A stretch of 64,000 bases of DNA from Drosophila miranda (taxonomy: Eukaryota; Arthropoda; Insecta; Diptera; Drosophilidae). Shown here piece after piece: positions 25,732-37,585 of the stretch. Below the pieces are notes generated by a model. The model saw only the letters and a program-made list of their open reading frames with translations, did not search any database and was not told the origin of the DNA. The DNA is taken from contig NC_046676.1 of NCBI RefSeq assembly GCF_003369915.1, forward strand, positions 19,140,001 to 19,204,000, written 5' to 3'. How positions within the stretch are numbered: the stretch's first letter is position 1; each line of letters begins with the position of its first letter. A program made the translations under genes and the position numbers.

Positions 25732-26330
25732 TGTATATTTCTGGCCGCATTGTAGCCCCCAAATTTAAGGGTATAAATTATAATCCAACATGGGTTTGTG
25801 CGTAAGATCGTCGGCAGTCGTACATGGGGCTGGGGCTGGGTCTGGGTCTCGGTCTGGGGCTTTCTGCTGTGGTCGGCGAACAAGACTCCGAGCGGAAATC
25901 AAGCTTCATATGATTCCTCGGGGCCGAAGCGCGGCGTCAACAAAAATTTCCACACCGCAAAAAAAATGCAATCGAATCCGAGCGGCAATTCTCAATACAC
26001 CTTATTTTATGTTATTTTATTTCTTGGAATTTTTTACCGCTGCACTTTATGTTATGTACAATTATTATTCCGATTATATTTATATTGCACTTGCGACAGC
26101 GACAGCGACAAATTTTGTATTTTATTCGAATTTCTTTTTGGGTTTCCTTGGCACTGGCTCTACTTCAATAGTTTTACAATTTTTCAATTTTCTTCTGGCT
26201 GTGTCCGTAAATCCAATCAGCTTATCGTTTCACATAGAATTCACTGTTTCACCTTTTGGCTAATTAATCATTTGATTGTCACGTTAACTGATTTGTTTCT
26301 GGCTTAGCTGCCGCCACACATTTCGATCGG
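25732..26330 (-). other. Probable 5' UTR exon of the FGF gene
   Basis: On the minus strand this stretch is A-rich and looks like a fly leader. It ends at a strong donor (GTAAGT, plus-strand 25729-25724), whose last two exon bases are AT. Joined to the acceptor at 19593-19594 these make the FGF start codon. A stop codon (TAA) lies in the FGF frame some 30 nt upstream, so no longer N-terminus is available in that frame. An Initiator-like TCAGTT lies near 26290 on the minus strand. The upper limit of the exon is a guess. A second ATG at 25750-25748 in another frame precedes the FGF start by 19 nt. Confidence 0.5.
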
Positions 26331-26399
26331 GCTTCGAACAGAACAGTTTTACATATTTAGTGGATATGTTGATATATTTTGTTTTTATTTATTATATTC

Positions 26400-29300
26400 T
26401 TTTGATTTTTCTCCTTTTTTTTTGCCGAAAATATCAACATGTATTTGTGGGGCTTATCAGCGGACTTATTTTTCTTTTCTGAATTTCGAAAAAAAAAATC
26501 CGACACTCTTTTTTTCTTTTCTCCGGTTTTGTTTCCGCGCCCGCCCGCTGTTGTTTGAAATATGCCCGCCTTCAAAAACCGCTGGTGCTGGATATTGTTG
26601 CCCAGCCACATGTGTCCAGAAAGCATGTTGCCGGCTCGATGCAACTTATCGCAACGTGTTGCGGCTCGAGTCTGTTCTTCGACGTCCCATTAAGGCAGAA
26701 CCATAAAGATACACAGCTTTTTGTTCTTTATACTTTATCGTCTATTATTTTGGCATTACTGACATTATTTTTTTCAAGGAAAACCATTGTATTTATTCCT
26801 TAATTGCCGCCGTTGGTTCAGTGCTTTCAATAAAAACCCGGGCCTATCGATATTAATATAAATGCATACGATATATCTGTTCGACACTTTGTCAACATGC
26901 TGATGGAACACATGTTGCGAGGCCTGAGCAGCCACATGCAACATTCAATGCAACATTTTGTTTTTATTTACTAGAGGATAATTCAAAAGAATTTAATTTT
27001 ATTAATTATTTAATTAAGTTAATGAAAAATGTTAGAAAAATAGCCCCATGATACTAATTTTTCTGTATTGAGGGCTTTTTTAATGTTTAATGAACAGACT
27101 CGCACTAAAAATATTTGGGTGATAGATAGATGGATTTCTTTGGGATGGGACGGGACATGCGAGGGACGGACTGGTGTCTGGAATTCCCCCGGGAATGTGG
27201 GACACCCCGCTAAATAATGATCTATGCGCCCGCACCTGCCCCACTTTCGAAAACAAGTCACCCACCCACCCAGTCGCTCGCTCACCCACAAGACCCCATT
27301 CGCATGGGTATGCACCGGGAATGCCGGACGACTGTATTGGGCAAGGTCCAGTTCGCCAGGCCATTAGCAAAGTTGCCGCTGCATTTTGATATTGATCGAT
27401 TAGCCCGACCCGTTGTATCAGGCACTTTTATTGATCATGCTGTAAATCAAATGTACATATGTACATATGTTTGTTGCCAACGACCCAAAAAACAAGAATC
27501 ACACAAGAAGTTATGCGCCCAACTAGCCCGCCTTTGAGATTACATTAAGCAATATTTGGGTGGCTTATCAAGGCCCCACTAACTGGAGAATCCTGGAGCA
27601 CCGTTTCGCCAATGAGGCGTGATCTGTCGGCGGGCACAAAGCAGGCGTAGTTCCCCGAAAACGACGGAACCGTACGAGTGTTTGTGGACTTTGGTCGTGT
27701 ACCAATTTTCAATTAACTCGATACCTAGATAACTGCACAAGTTTTGTGATAGGTTCAATTAAAGGCACACAAGGGGCGCACAAAACTAGAAGAATCTCCG
27801 GCCATGAATGGAATCCAGTAGCGTTGCCCTCTCTTATCGCAATAAAAACGAAAGAACACCAAAAATTCATCAGCCAGGTATTTTGTTTACGCAAATCTGT
27901 GACGCATCGCATCAGGCGTCGAAAAAATGCCAAAGAATTCCCACTAATGGTGACATTGCTTGGCAGAAATTCGCTGGTAATGTTTTTATAGCGCAGGGCT
28001 TTACTTTACAGGTCCATAAACATGATGAAATTGATAGCACATTGGTATCCCAACATTACGTTGATAAAATCTCGTCCGACTCGCAGTAAGCAGTAAAAGA
28101 TTGATTTCAAATTGAGTTCGAAGCTCGAACCTATCGCCTAACAGTGGCAACCTCTCTGTTCAAACATGTTGCAGGTGTTAGCAGAGTCCAAGCAGTGCAA
28201 GCAGTGGGGGCAAGTGGGTTCTGCTTTAAAGAGTAACTGCATGTCTCCCTTTAAAAATATTATTTCCATTGTTTTAAATGAACATTTTCCCCATTTAACC
28301 AAAATGTTGGCCCACAGTCCACGTCTTTATTGAAAGGGAAGCTCAAATATGTCTTTGGCGGCAAGTTAATGAAGATTTATGGGGGGGCCAGAAGAAAATT
28401 AGCAACTGATAAGGACAGTGATAAATTAATCAGGCGAATGAGATTGATGCACTTTCGCCAAAGCAATTCCGCCACATTCCTCTAGACAATCACAAGTGTG
28501 CGCCCGATAATTGCTATCTGCTGATATCTCATACGCTATTCTCTTTCCAGCTCCCTGCGTGGCCCTCCGCTGAAGGTTAGTACCAGCCAAGCCGCACACT
28601 TTTGGCCCAATAGATGATCCGAGCCAGGAATTCCGAGTAGTCCTTCAAGGGATTCTTATTGTGCTGGGCCGACGCAGCAGGACGTGTCCGGGCTGGCGCC
28701 GTGCAATGTGGAAAATGCACAAAATGGCAAAGGGAAATACATATGTGTGAAATTTTCACGGGCCAAACAAAGCCAAAAAGAATACAAATTCTAGTATTTA
28801 CTGGCCTGGAGGGACACCGCGTCAGGTGTCCTACGTCCCAGGGTCCTGTGTGTGGCACATTGACAAGTTAATTTGTTGTTGCCTTTTTCCAGCAAAACGC
28901 TGGGCCAGCGCTGATTTATGAGTCTGTGGGTGTCCTTCTCCTCAGAAGTCTCGTCATATCTGATGCGAATGTGTCACACTCACGACACCCAGCGAAAGAG
29001 TGTCTCTGCGTCTGGCTGTACCCCTCCGGTTGTCGCCCCCTGACCCCAGCGCATCGAGTGCAGGGAAAATAAAAACCCTGAGAAATATTTTAATTAAAAT
29101 TCACTGCCCCAAAAAGAGCAACGAAACGTAACTACCAAAACCGCAGCCCCAGACAGGATAAAAACCGAAGAGGCAACAGCCACCAGCCACCAGCCACCAG
29201 CCACCAGCCGCCGCCTGATCTCAACTGATAAACGCGAAAACCAACAGAAACAGCAAAAACAACAACAACAACAGGCCGAAAGGTAAGCCAACGGCAAAGG

Positions 29301-32300
29301 CAACGGTGGGCGTTGGTAAAAAAAAAAAAAAAACGATCACAAGAAATAAAACACAAAGGAAGCAAATGCGAGGTATGCAAAGATTTCACAGCCACGACCA
29401 AGGGATACCCATCGGAATGGAATTGTGGACATTGTGGCAAGAGACTCCTTTCGCGTCCCTAGTGCCCTTTAAAGGGTATCAAAGCCAGAGCAAGCCCTGC
29501 CTTCCAAGGAACTGCAAGCGATTGTCTGGATGGCGATGAGAGCCTGAATGGAGACGCCGATGGTGTTGCAGATGGAAGCCGGGGACAATGGCAGGCTGGC
29601 ACTCCATCGATGGATACCCCGAGGGCAGGAACGTCCCCAAAATTTACCGCTTTCCATATCGCACGCATCTTTATTGTCTCGGTCTCTGTTCAATTAAACA
29701 AACAACACGCTGGAAACCCTTTTTGGCAGACCCCTATGGGTCACGTCAGGCCAACTGTCGGACAGCACTTGGCCACCGAATTTGGGCTGCTAACAAGAGT
29801 TTGTTAATGAAAATGTACTAGACAACCCTCCTTTTTCAATGAAGAGTACTATCCTCTCCATTAATTTATGCGTTGTGCCTCATTGGGTGCCCCTTGATAT
29901 CATGGAGTGAAAGTGATCGGAGATGACTCCTTCCCGAGGGTTCCGCTAAGCCACCCCTATGGGCAGATGGGGACCATCCATACCAAGGGATTCTTTCTAA
30001 TCATTATTCAGGGAACAACACGAACACGTGTAAGTCGCGTCGTGTTTGGCCAAGAAATTAACAATTGTCGGATCTCAGAGTGAAAACATTGGGCAAAATT
30101 TATGCGTGTCAATATCGAAAAGTATGCGGTTTGGCATTCAAACAAAGCGGGGCGAAAATAGCCATCAGTGGCCAAATCTGAATCTGGCAATAATGAGTAA
30201 ATAAATGTTTGGGCTTTTGTTGGGCTGGCCAAAAATAATGGCCAGGAAATTAGTAAGACAAATATTGGGGAATGTCCAAGAGAGATACGTGTATCCAACC
30301 GTGCGGCATGTGGGCTCCAAACTTGGCCAAGATGTTCTTCGTTTTTGGAGCGTCTGGCGCCGTTCGGTGTGCAATCTCTGGCTCGATATTTATGACAATT
30401 TACGACTTCTGTGAATCAGCCCCATCAAAACGAGCTTCAGTATTTTCGCAACGAATTAACGCTCTTTTGGCAAAAGGTTAAGGCCAAGGCGAAAAGGTTA
30501 ATGTGTTTCTAAATGCCTTGCTAATTGACGAGCGGTATTCCACAGCAAACAGAAGGCTCCAGACTGCGGAAAAACGTTGTCCGAGGAGCTGGGGTTTCCT
30601 CTGCCTTTAGGCATTTCTCTTCTGTTTTCTCCCTACCTAAAAAAATGTATGAATAAAATATGTATACACCTGAAACGAGACTCATAAATGACTCCCACCA
30701 GCCGAGTGCCAGATATCTCTGTCCACGCATCTCAATATGTATATGTTTTTGGGTTCCATTAGCTTACTAGTCGCTTCATTACATGGCCATTAAGGTAGAG
30801 CTGCCACCAGACCGTGCCGCAGATGATGGCTTGTAATTTGATGCGCAATAAATTTGCCGGTTCCCACCAGGTGAGAAGGTGGAAAATATACAAAAATAAC
30901 ACTAGAGACCCTAAGCCAAAGCCAAAGCCATAGCCAAACATTTTCATTAGGCGGACGCATGACACCCACAAACGGTGGCGATGCTGTTTGCATTTGCATG
31001 CTTATAAGAAGCGGGCTCATAATTCATTGGGCCAACAGGGCCCCGTTGAGTCTCTGGGCCAGAGGTCTTCCGAGGCAGCTGCTGCTCTTGGCCAAGAAAA
31101 CTCCAAGTGCCGCTGAATGAAATATTTAAGGCTTTGCCGAAACAATTTGCGGCTCTGTGCGAAGTGCCAGATCCAATCTACCCGGCCCCTCCCCACCATT
31201 TGAGTACTAAAAAACCCAAAAAAAGATCCCGCAGCTGACAAATTTCGCGCTCCTCCATCTCCTCTAAAAAAAACAAAAAAGACCAAAAATATTAGTATTT
31301 ATTTTTGCCATTTTGGGGCTACAAATCGGCTCCATTTCAATGAAGAGCGAGGGGTGGGGGGTAGAGTGGGAGGCTTCACCGATTTGCATTCCTCAAGTAA
31401 TTAGTAAAGTCTGATGACTGCCATGGGAATTTCATTTGCCGATTATTTGCATCTCAACTAATTAGCGGACAAAAAAAAAAGAAGAAGAATAGTACAATAT
31501 TTGTGTGAAATTCTCGGAACAGGATGTAAATAAACACTTGCGCGGAGAGGGGGGTCCGATACCCGATAATGATGATCTTTCGGCACCCAAGAAGCCTCCC
31601 CCACCCGGCAAACTAATCAAGGATGGACAGCAGCAGCCCATGGCCAGAGCTGTTCGGGGCAATCAAGTGAGAAAATTAAAATTACATGACCATGGATCCA
31701 CGGATCGCATGGATCGCATGGATCGCATGCAGTGGCCCGCATTTAAAGGTTCATAACTTCCAAGTCAATTACGCCTGCTGCGTTCTCTAGAGTCCAGATG
31801 CCTGGGATGTGAATTAGAGAAATTGCACGCTCAAGTGGAAGAGAGGACCGGAGCGGACCTCAGGTCTGGCCTGGACTGACTGACATAACTCACGAGTGCC
31901 AGACGCACAGATACAGATACATACAGTGTTGCAGCCTCCGCATAAACCGCTGTTCGGTTGCAGGTGAACTAGACAAGCAGGGGCATCCTCGAGAGCCACT
32001 CCACAAATAAAGGGACTACTGTGGGAATCGTACCGATCGTACCGACCAGAACAGAACAGAACCAGCATCAGCGAATTAATTTGTGACGCGCGCGCTCCAC
32101 ACACAGTGCTCCTCCAATCTCCATCCACATCTCGGGGGCCAGTTCCCGATCCTCCGCCTGGAGGCAATTTGGAGGTAGCCCAACTCGTGACTGCACCGCG
32201 GCACAGTGTCTGGATCTCTGGACCCCAAAAGCCTTCCCTCCAACGCACACAGCGAGCACGTTTCAGGGGCTTTCGATCCACCGTGCTCGTCGTCGTCATC

Positions 32301-33822
32301 GTCGTGTGGCAAGTGGCTGCTTGACTGCTGTTGCAAGATGTTGCAGCTTGTGCTGCAGTCGCGGCTCCAGCTTCTTCTTTTGGGGGCATCTTGGCGGCTT
32401 TGGCGCTGGTGTCAAACGTTTTGTAATCTGTCACGTCGCATCGTTTTAATATTTCTGCGCTCATGGCCCGGCTACGGGGAAATGCACTCGGTTGCGTGTA
32501 AAAATAGGCGTAACCCTTTGGTATTTATGGTCTGGTAGTAGTAGATGGTCTTACCGACCAGACCGCGACGCGACGCAGAGTGGTCTGGAGTGGAGTGGAG
32601 TACGAGTCTCCAGGAGGGCGCTCCCTGGCTGCTTTGTTTGGTTTTCAGCAGCCGAGAGCCGCCTTGGGGCCTTGGCAGCAGGTTCAAGTGCTTCTTACCC
32701 AAACACCAACTACTTTCGAGGCTCCAGCTTCAGCTCCAGCTCCACTCTTTTATTATCTAAATCATTATTAGTTTGACCTTCAGCCCCGGGGTTGAGTTCT
32801 CTTATCTTATTAATTATTTGCTGGGGGGACTACTGTGCGTCTGACTCATCAGCGGGGTTTTCGGAGCGGATTAGCGGGTCCCAGAGATACAGAAAGAACC
32901 CGGCCAGACGGATCACCCTTCGCTTGAGCGATCCTCCGTTATATATAAGTATTTCATTTAATATATAATTATCCACTCCACTAATTACCTCGACTCTGAA
33001 GACCGCCCGGGCATCGACCTACTAAAGAACCGATTCCAAAGCTTCCCACAGGCCTTCGGCACGCATATCAGCGCGTAATTTGCTAACCCTACTCAAGACC
33101 CATAACCGGGGCCAGTCATGCGGATGCGGCAGATACAGTAGTTAGCCATTGCAGAGCCTGACAACCGTTAATCAGGCGCCACAAATCAGCAAGAGACAGG
33201 AGACAGGAGACAGGAGAGAGAGGGAGATGGGAATGGGAATGGGTCAGGCTCTGCCTCTGATTGGAGGGTGTCTATTTTTGGCTGTGAGCTCCAAAATGGC
33301 GCTACTTGTGCCCAAGACATAGGTGCAGCTACCCGTGACTTTTCCATTGTCTCTGCGCGAAAATATTGACACTGTCTACCGCACTTTGGGCTGGTAATCC
33401 AGTGGAGAGTCAAAGGGAATGGGAACCGTCAATTTACATTTGCATATGCGTGACAATGATTAAGCTAAATACCAGCGCCTGCTCCCCCCTATTTACCCAT
33501 GGGGATCTGTGAGTGGGTGGCGGCGAGTGTTAATTGCCCCAGACTCAATCAGGTGGAATGGAATATTTATGAGCTTGGACTGGGGCTTGGACTGGGGCTG
33601 GGACCGATTAGACAAAGTCTGGTATCTGGTATCTAATTGAATCTGAAACTGTGTGTGAGTGTAAAAGCGGAAACTATCAAGACGGGATTCAGATTCCACG
33701 ATTATCGTAGATATTCTAATTGCCCCCTTCCTACAGTATCCTTGCTTTGTCACTGCAACCCTCCCCCATCACTATCCTTAAACTCCCCTCATCAATAGCT
33801 ATCCCATTTCTATGTCTTACAG
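26400..33822. other. Intergenic region between the FGF gene and the receptors
   Basis: No coding gene supported. It contains AT-rich and poly-purine stretches, the leader-like exon ending at 29282, and a minus-strand frame of 216 codons (31814-32464) with a low-complexity start, which I do not accept as a gene. Confidence 0.5.
29100..29282 (+). other. Possible 5' UTR exon on the plus strand
   Basis: The stretch has repeated CCAGCCA, then AACAGAAACAGCAAAAACAA, and ends in a strong donor (AAAG|GTAAGCC, exon end 29282). The composition is typical of fly leaders and there is no long open frame. The nearest acceptor of note downstream is the one touching the ATG of the first ionotropic receptor at 33823. 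The link is inference, and the start coordinate is approximate. Confidence 0.3.
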
Positions 33823-35556
33823 ATGATACCCCACCGATCATGCCCGACTCTACTGCTATTCCTGATCACTCAGGGGGATGTGATCGCCAGTGTAGGTCTG
33901 TCCCATATCATAGGCAAGCTGAACGATCACCTGCGCATCTCCACAAACATTTTGTACTGCAACGAGCACCAAAAACTGATCAATTACGAGTCCGAATGCC
34001 TTCGCACAGCGGGGATCACCAGAATGATCTACACCTCGGCGGCGGCCGTCAACTCTTCTCGTCTGCAGCGTCATATAGGAGACGGTAGCCAGCTCTTTGT
34101 TGTGATCAGCACTGAGCCGCCTTACGATCTCTTGCGCACACTGGATCTCCGCTTCCAGAATGCCGACTTTCTCATCGTCATCGACAGGCGAATCGATCGG
34201 GAAATGTGGCTGGCCTACGTGCAACATGCCTTTGAGCTGGGCTACGTCCGCCTTTTGCTTCACACCACCCCGAATGGCGGCGTCTATGGGAAAACGCTGT
34301 TTCCCAATGTTCGGATAGACCCCACTACTGTGGAGCAGTACCTGCAGCACAGGGCCTCCGTGCGGGACCTGCACGGCCACCCGGTCCGAGTGGCGGCCTA
34401 TAAGAACGTGCCGCGCAGCTTCATGTACGTGAACTCTTGGGGCAGGATGATCTACGCGGGCTTTTACATGCGGTTCGTGCGCGCCTTTCTGGACTCGAGG
34501 AATGCCACCTTCATTCCCGTCCACACCCCAAGCGACTCGCCCGGGAACTGTACCCTGGCCCTCAGGAACGAGACGGTGGACCTTTGCGCAGACTCTCTGG
34601 CGGCCAATCCGGAGATGTTCAGCCTCACGTATGGCTTCAGGATCGCCTATGCCAATGTGATGGTGGCCCACGCAAAGCCGCTGCTCTCGTACCGCTATTT
34701 GGAGGCTCCGTTCCAGATCAGTGTCTGGCTCTGTCTGGTGACCTATGTCATCCTGATCGTCGGCCTCCTGAGCTGCATCCACTGGCAGCAGCACCGACGG
34801 TGGGCCTTCAGCAAGTATCTCTTGGAGGTGTTCAGTTCGCTGCTCTTTAGCGGCTTCAGTCTGCGATCGATTCGGGGACGCGAGCGCTACATACTCTTTG
34901 GAGTGATCTTCATGACCGGCTTTGTGTACTCCACCATGTACCTGGGTCTGCTGAAGAGCATGCTCATCTCGGAGGTGTTCGAGCCACAGATCAACACCTT
35001 CGAGCAGCTGGTGGCGAGCAACACCACCCTGCTGGTGGACCCCTACGATCGAATACTGTTCGCAAAGTACAACATGCCGGAGGTGCTGTGGTCCGTCGTT
35101 CAGACGGTGACATTTGAGACGTTGCTTTACCATCGAAACCGCTTCGACCAGAGCTACGCCTACGTGCTCTTCACGGACCGGATGGCCCTGTACGAGACGG
35201 CCCAGCTATTTCTGAGGCATCCGCGTCTGCGTCGGATACCCGTCAACTTTGCATTCCTGTTCACCGGCATTCCCATGCGCAAGAGGTGGTTCCTCAAGGA
35301 GCACCTGAGCACCGCCTGGTACCATGCCTTCGAGAGCGGACTTACGCGGAAACTGTCCGAGGATGCCAACAACGAGGCGATGAGCGTGGGACACCTGCAT
35401 TACCTCATAACGGAGCACCTGGAGGCGAAGCCGCTGGACCTCGATTATTTCGTCATGCCCGCCATCGCCCTAGCCCTCGGCTCTGGCCTGGCATTCATCA
35501 GTTTTGTCATCGAGTTGACGGCCTGGCGCATGTGCCGCTCCCGACCGCAAGTCTAA
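33823..35556 (+). CDS. Ir48b: Divergent ionotropic receptor (Ir48b-type)
   Basis: Intronless coding sequence, 577 aa, of the insect ionotropic receptor family: ligand-gated cation channels related to glutamate receptors, normally in chemosensory neurons. The ATG is followed by a signal peptide (hydrophobic TLLLFLIT). The N-terminal ligand-binding half is poorly conserved, as in divergent IRs. M1 is about residues 299-321, the pore loop about 336-350 (SSLLFSGFSLRSI), M2 about 356-382 and M3 about 543-568, leaving a very short intracellular tail. The region after M2 has FEPQINTFEQLV, shared with the downstream paralogue. The canonical SYTANLAAF gating motif of glutamate receptors is absent. A good splice acceptor (tgtcttacag) touches the ATG, so a 5' UTR intron is likely. 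AATAAA occurs at 35700 and 35708. A 425-codon antisense open frame across it is a codon-bias shadow. Which of the two tandem genes is Ir48b or Ir48c is inferred from order only. Confidence 0.85.
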   Translation: MIPHRSCPTLLLFLITQGDVIASVGLSHIIGKLNDHLRISTNILYCNEHQKLINYESECLRTAGITRMIYTSAAAVNSSRLQRHIGDGSQLFVVISTEPPYDLLRTLDLRFQNADFLIVIDRRIDREMWLAYVQHAFELGYVRLLLHTTPNGGVYGKTLFPNVRIDPTTVEQYLQHRASVRDLHGHPVRVAAYKNVPRSFMYVNSWGRMIYAGFYMRFVRAFLDSRNATFIPVHTPSDSPGNCTLALRNETVDLCADSLAANPEMFSLTYGFRIAYANVMVAHAKPLLSYRYLEAPFQISVWLCLVTYVILIVGLLSCIHWQQHRRWAFSKYLLEVFSSLLFSGFSLRSIRGRERYILFGVIFMTGFVYSTMYLGLLKSMLISEVFEPQINTFEQLVASNTTLLVDPYDRILFAKYNMPEVLWSVVQTVTFETLLYHRNRFDQSYAYVLFTDRMALYETAQLFLRHPRLRRIPVNFAFLFTGIPMRKRWFLKEHLSTAWYHAFESGLTRKLSEDANNEAMSVGHLHYLITEHLEAKPLDLDYFVMPAIALALGSGLAFISFVIELTAWRMCRSRPQV

Positions 35557-35699
35557 ATGCAGATGATGAAGATGCTGCAAGAGTACTCCTCCCTTTCACT
35601 TCGTTTGATGTATTGTTGTGTTTGTTGTGGCATGTTTCAGCACATTCTTGTTGGCTAGAAGTAAAGCACAGAGTAGTAATTACTGTTTTAATCGTTGAA

Positions 35700-35713
35700 A
35701 ATAAACCAATAAA
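35700..35713 (+). terminator. Tandem polyadenylation signals of the first receptor
   Basis: Two overlapping-range AATAAA hexamers (35700 and 35708) between the two receptor genes, so each probably has its own transcript. Confidence 0.6.
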
Positions 35714-35863
35714 CTCAGAGGCTACCTCTTAAGTGCGCCCCTCAATCGATGAATGAACTTTACATTGATTTCCTTTTATTTTTAGCCCCTTCTGGCAGCA
35801 AAGCATCGCAGGTGAGTAGTCTTTTGCCGTCGAAGGTTTAATCTGAAGGACTATCTTGCAGCC

Positions 35864-37585
35864 ATGTGTGGGCGTAGCCTCTTGATCTTTCTGCTTCTCA
35901 GCGTTCCAGACTGTCGCCTGGAGCTGCCAGAGCTCTCAGCCATCATTTCAGAGCTCAATTGGGGACTGCAGTGCAGAACCAACATAATCTACTTGGAGCA
36001 CACGCAGCCCAAAGATCTGTACGATGCGATCAGAAGCACTGTTCCCAGCATTCTTCTCAGCGGCAGCGCCAACCGGTTGACGGGGGAAATGGTGAGCAAG
36101 CCCCTGCTGGTAGTACTCCCCCAGCCAGGCGATCGAATCCTGGAACGCTTCGCGCAATTGCCGACGGCGATGCAGGAGGCCGACTATCTCCTGGTGGGTC
36201 AGAAGAGTGCCGACCATTGGCAGGGCCTAATCTCGGGCCTGTGGAGCCAGGGCTATCCCAATGTCCTGGTGTACAACGGAACGGCCATGGAGAAAGGTAC
36301 CCTGTACACCAGCGAGGACTTTCCACAGCAGCGACTGGGCAGGACGAACGTGAGCCACTATCTATGGGCCCGGCGGCACTGGTTCGACGACTTGGGGGGC
36401 CTGGAGGTGCGCGTGGCCCTCTACAACAATCCGCCCCGGACTCTGGTCTACCCAGAACACGGAGTATATGACGGCTATGCGTTGATGCTGCTGCGTCAGT
36501 TCCTGGCCCATCGCAGGGCCACGTTTGTGCCTGTGCTCACGCCCCACTACCGGGTTTACTCGGCCAACGATTGCCTGAAGCTGCTGCATCTCCAGCAGGT
36601 TGATATATGCGGGGATCTACTGGCGTACAGCAATATTTCGAGCTTCACGGCCAGCTACACGTATCTGTACGGCTACATTCTGATAGCAAACTCGCCGCCC
36701 AGGTCCAAGGTCATCTACACTGTGGCCCCCTACAGCGCCACCATGTGGATGACTGTGGCCGCCTACTTGGTGCTGCTCCCCAGCGTCGGGAGCCTCGTGT
36801 ACTGGCTTCAACGGGGAACCATTCGCTACGGGAAGTTCGTCCTGGACGCCCTGAAGAGTCTGCTCTCCTCGGGCTTCCAGCTGGGCGAGATCAGGGGCCT
36901 GGTGGGGGTCGTCCTGTACCTCACGCTCGTCTTTACCGGCTTCATCTGCTCCAACTTCTACCTGGCCGCCTTGGGCAGCATCCTGGCCACGGGTCTGTAC
37001 GAGCCGCAGATCAACACATTCGAGGAGCTGGTCCAGCAGAACATCACCTTCATTATCGGGGACTACGACAAGACCGTGCTGCAGACCTACGACTTCCCCG
37101 ACATCCTGTGGAACATCACGCGCGTGGTGCCCTACGACTTTATAACGCGGCATCGGGCCGTCTTCGACACAGATTACGCGTATCTGGCCCACAGCGACCG
37201 CACAGTGCTGTTCAACTTCCAGCAGCAGTTCATGAAGAAGCCGCGGATGCGACCCCTGCCCATCGAGCTGATGCACACGCTCCCCGGCTTCCCCATGCGC
37301 CGCCAGTGGCTGCTGAAGCAGAAGCTCGGCGAGACGCTGCTCAACTGCTTCAATAGTGGACTCCTGGAGAAGCTGGCCCACGACACCAACAGGGAGACGA
37401 TCCGCATCGGCTACCTCGGACTCATCAGATCCGAGGAGTACCGTGCCCAGCCACTGGCCTTGGACTTCTTCTCCATGCCCTTCTACATGATGTTCACGGG
37501 TCTGGGCCTTGCCTTTGTCTCTCTCGTGGGGGAGCTCTTGGTCCATCTCCTTGCCAGGGGGAGAAGAGCGTCCCCTCAGGTGTGA
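35864..37585 (+). CDS. Ir48c: Divergent ionotropic receptor (Ir48c-type)
   Basis: 573 aa, tandem paralogue of the preceding receptor, starting 307 bp after its stop. The signal peptide is at the N-terminus (SLLIFLLLSVPDC). M1 is about residues 293-315, the pore loop about 329-343 (SLLSSGFQLGEI), M2 about 345-374 and M3 about 535-562. Shared paralogue signatures are YEPQINTFEELV after M2 and a PMRRQWLLKQKL block before M3, matching PMRKRWFLKEHL in the upstream gene. Role by family: chemosensory cation channel in dendrite membranes, probably needing a co-receptor; the ligand is unknown. A small 5' UTR intron is likely (donor gtgagt at 35813, acceptor ending just before ccATG at 35861). Two bases after the stop codon is a donor-like gtaagc with an acceptor near 37654, a possible 3' UTR intron. 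AATAAA lies at 37726. A 309-codon antisense frame is a shadow. Confidence 0.85.
   Translation: MCGRSLLIFLLLSVPDCRLELPELSAIISELNWGLQCRTNIIYLEHTQPKDLYDAIRSTVPSILLSGSANRLTGEMVSKPLLVVLPQPGDRILERFAQLPTAMQEADYLLVGQKSADHWQGLISGLWSQGYPNVLVYNGTAMEKGTLYTSEDFPQQRLGRTNVSHYLWARRHWFDDLGGLEVRVALYNNPPRTLVYPEHGVYDGYALMLLRQFLAHRRATFVPVLTPHYRVYSANDCLKLLHLQQVDICGDLLAYSNISSFTASYTYLYGYILIANSPPRSKVIYTVAPYSATMWMTVAAYLVLLPSVGSLVYWLQRGTIRYGKFVLDALKSLLSSGFQLGEIRGLVGVVLYLTLVFTGFICSNFYLAALGSILATGLYEPQINTFEELVQQNITFIIGDYDKTVLQTYDFPDILWNITRVVPYDFITRHRAVFDTDYAYLAHSDRTVLFNFQQQFMKKPRMRPLPIELMHTLPGFPMRRQWLLKQKLGETLLNCFNSGLLEKLAHDTNRETIRIGYLGLIRSEEYRAQPLALDFFSMPFYMMFTGLGLAFVSLVGELLVHLLARGRRASPQV

Noticed and set aside
31814..32464. 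216-codon minus-strand frame
   Set aside because: Starts with a plausible ATG but is low in complexity, has no recognisable domain and no supporting splice or promoter signals.
33856..35133. Minus-strand open frame of 425 codons across the first receptor
   Set aside because: Lies fully antisense to a well-supported receptor; its composition is what GC-biased third positions produce in the complementary frame. No domain seen.
36617..37546. Minus-strand frame of 309 codons across the second receptor
   Set aside because: Antisense shadow of the receptor coding sequence, rich in Gly, Gln, His and Val without any motif.
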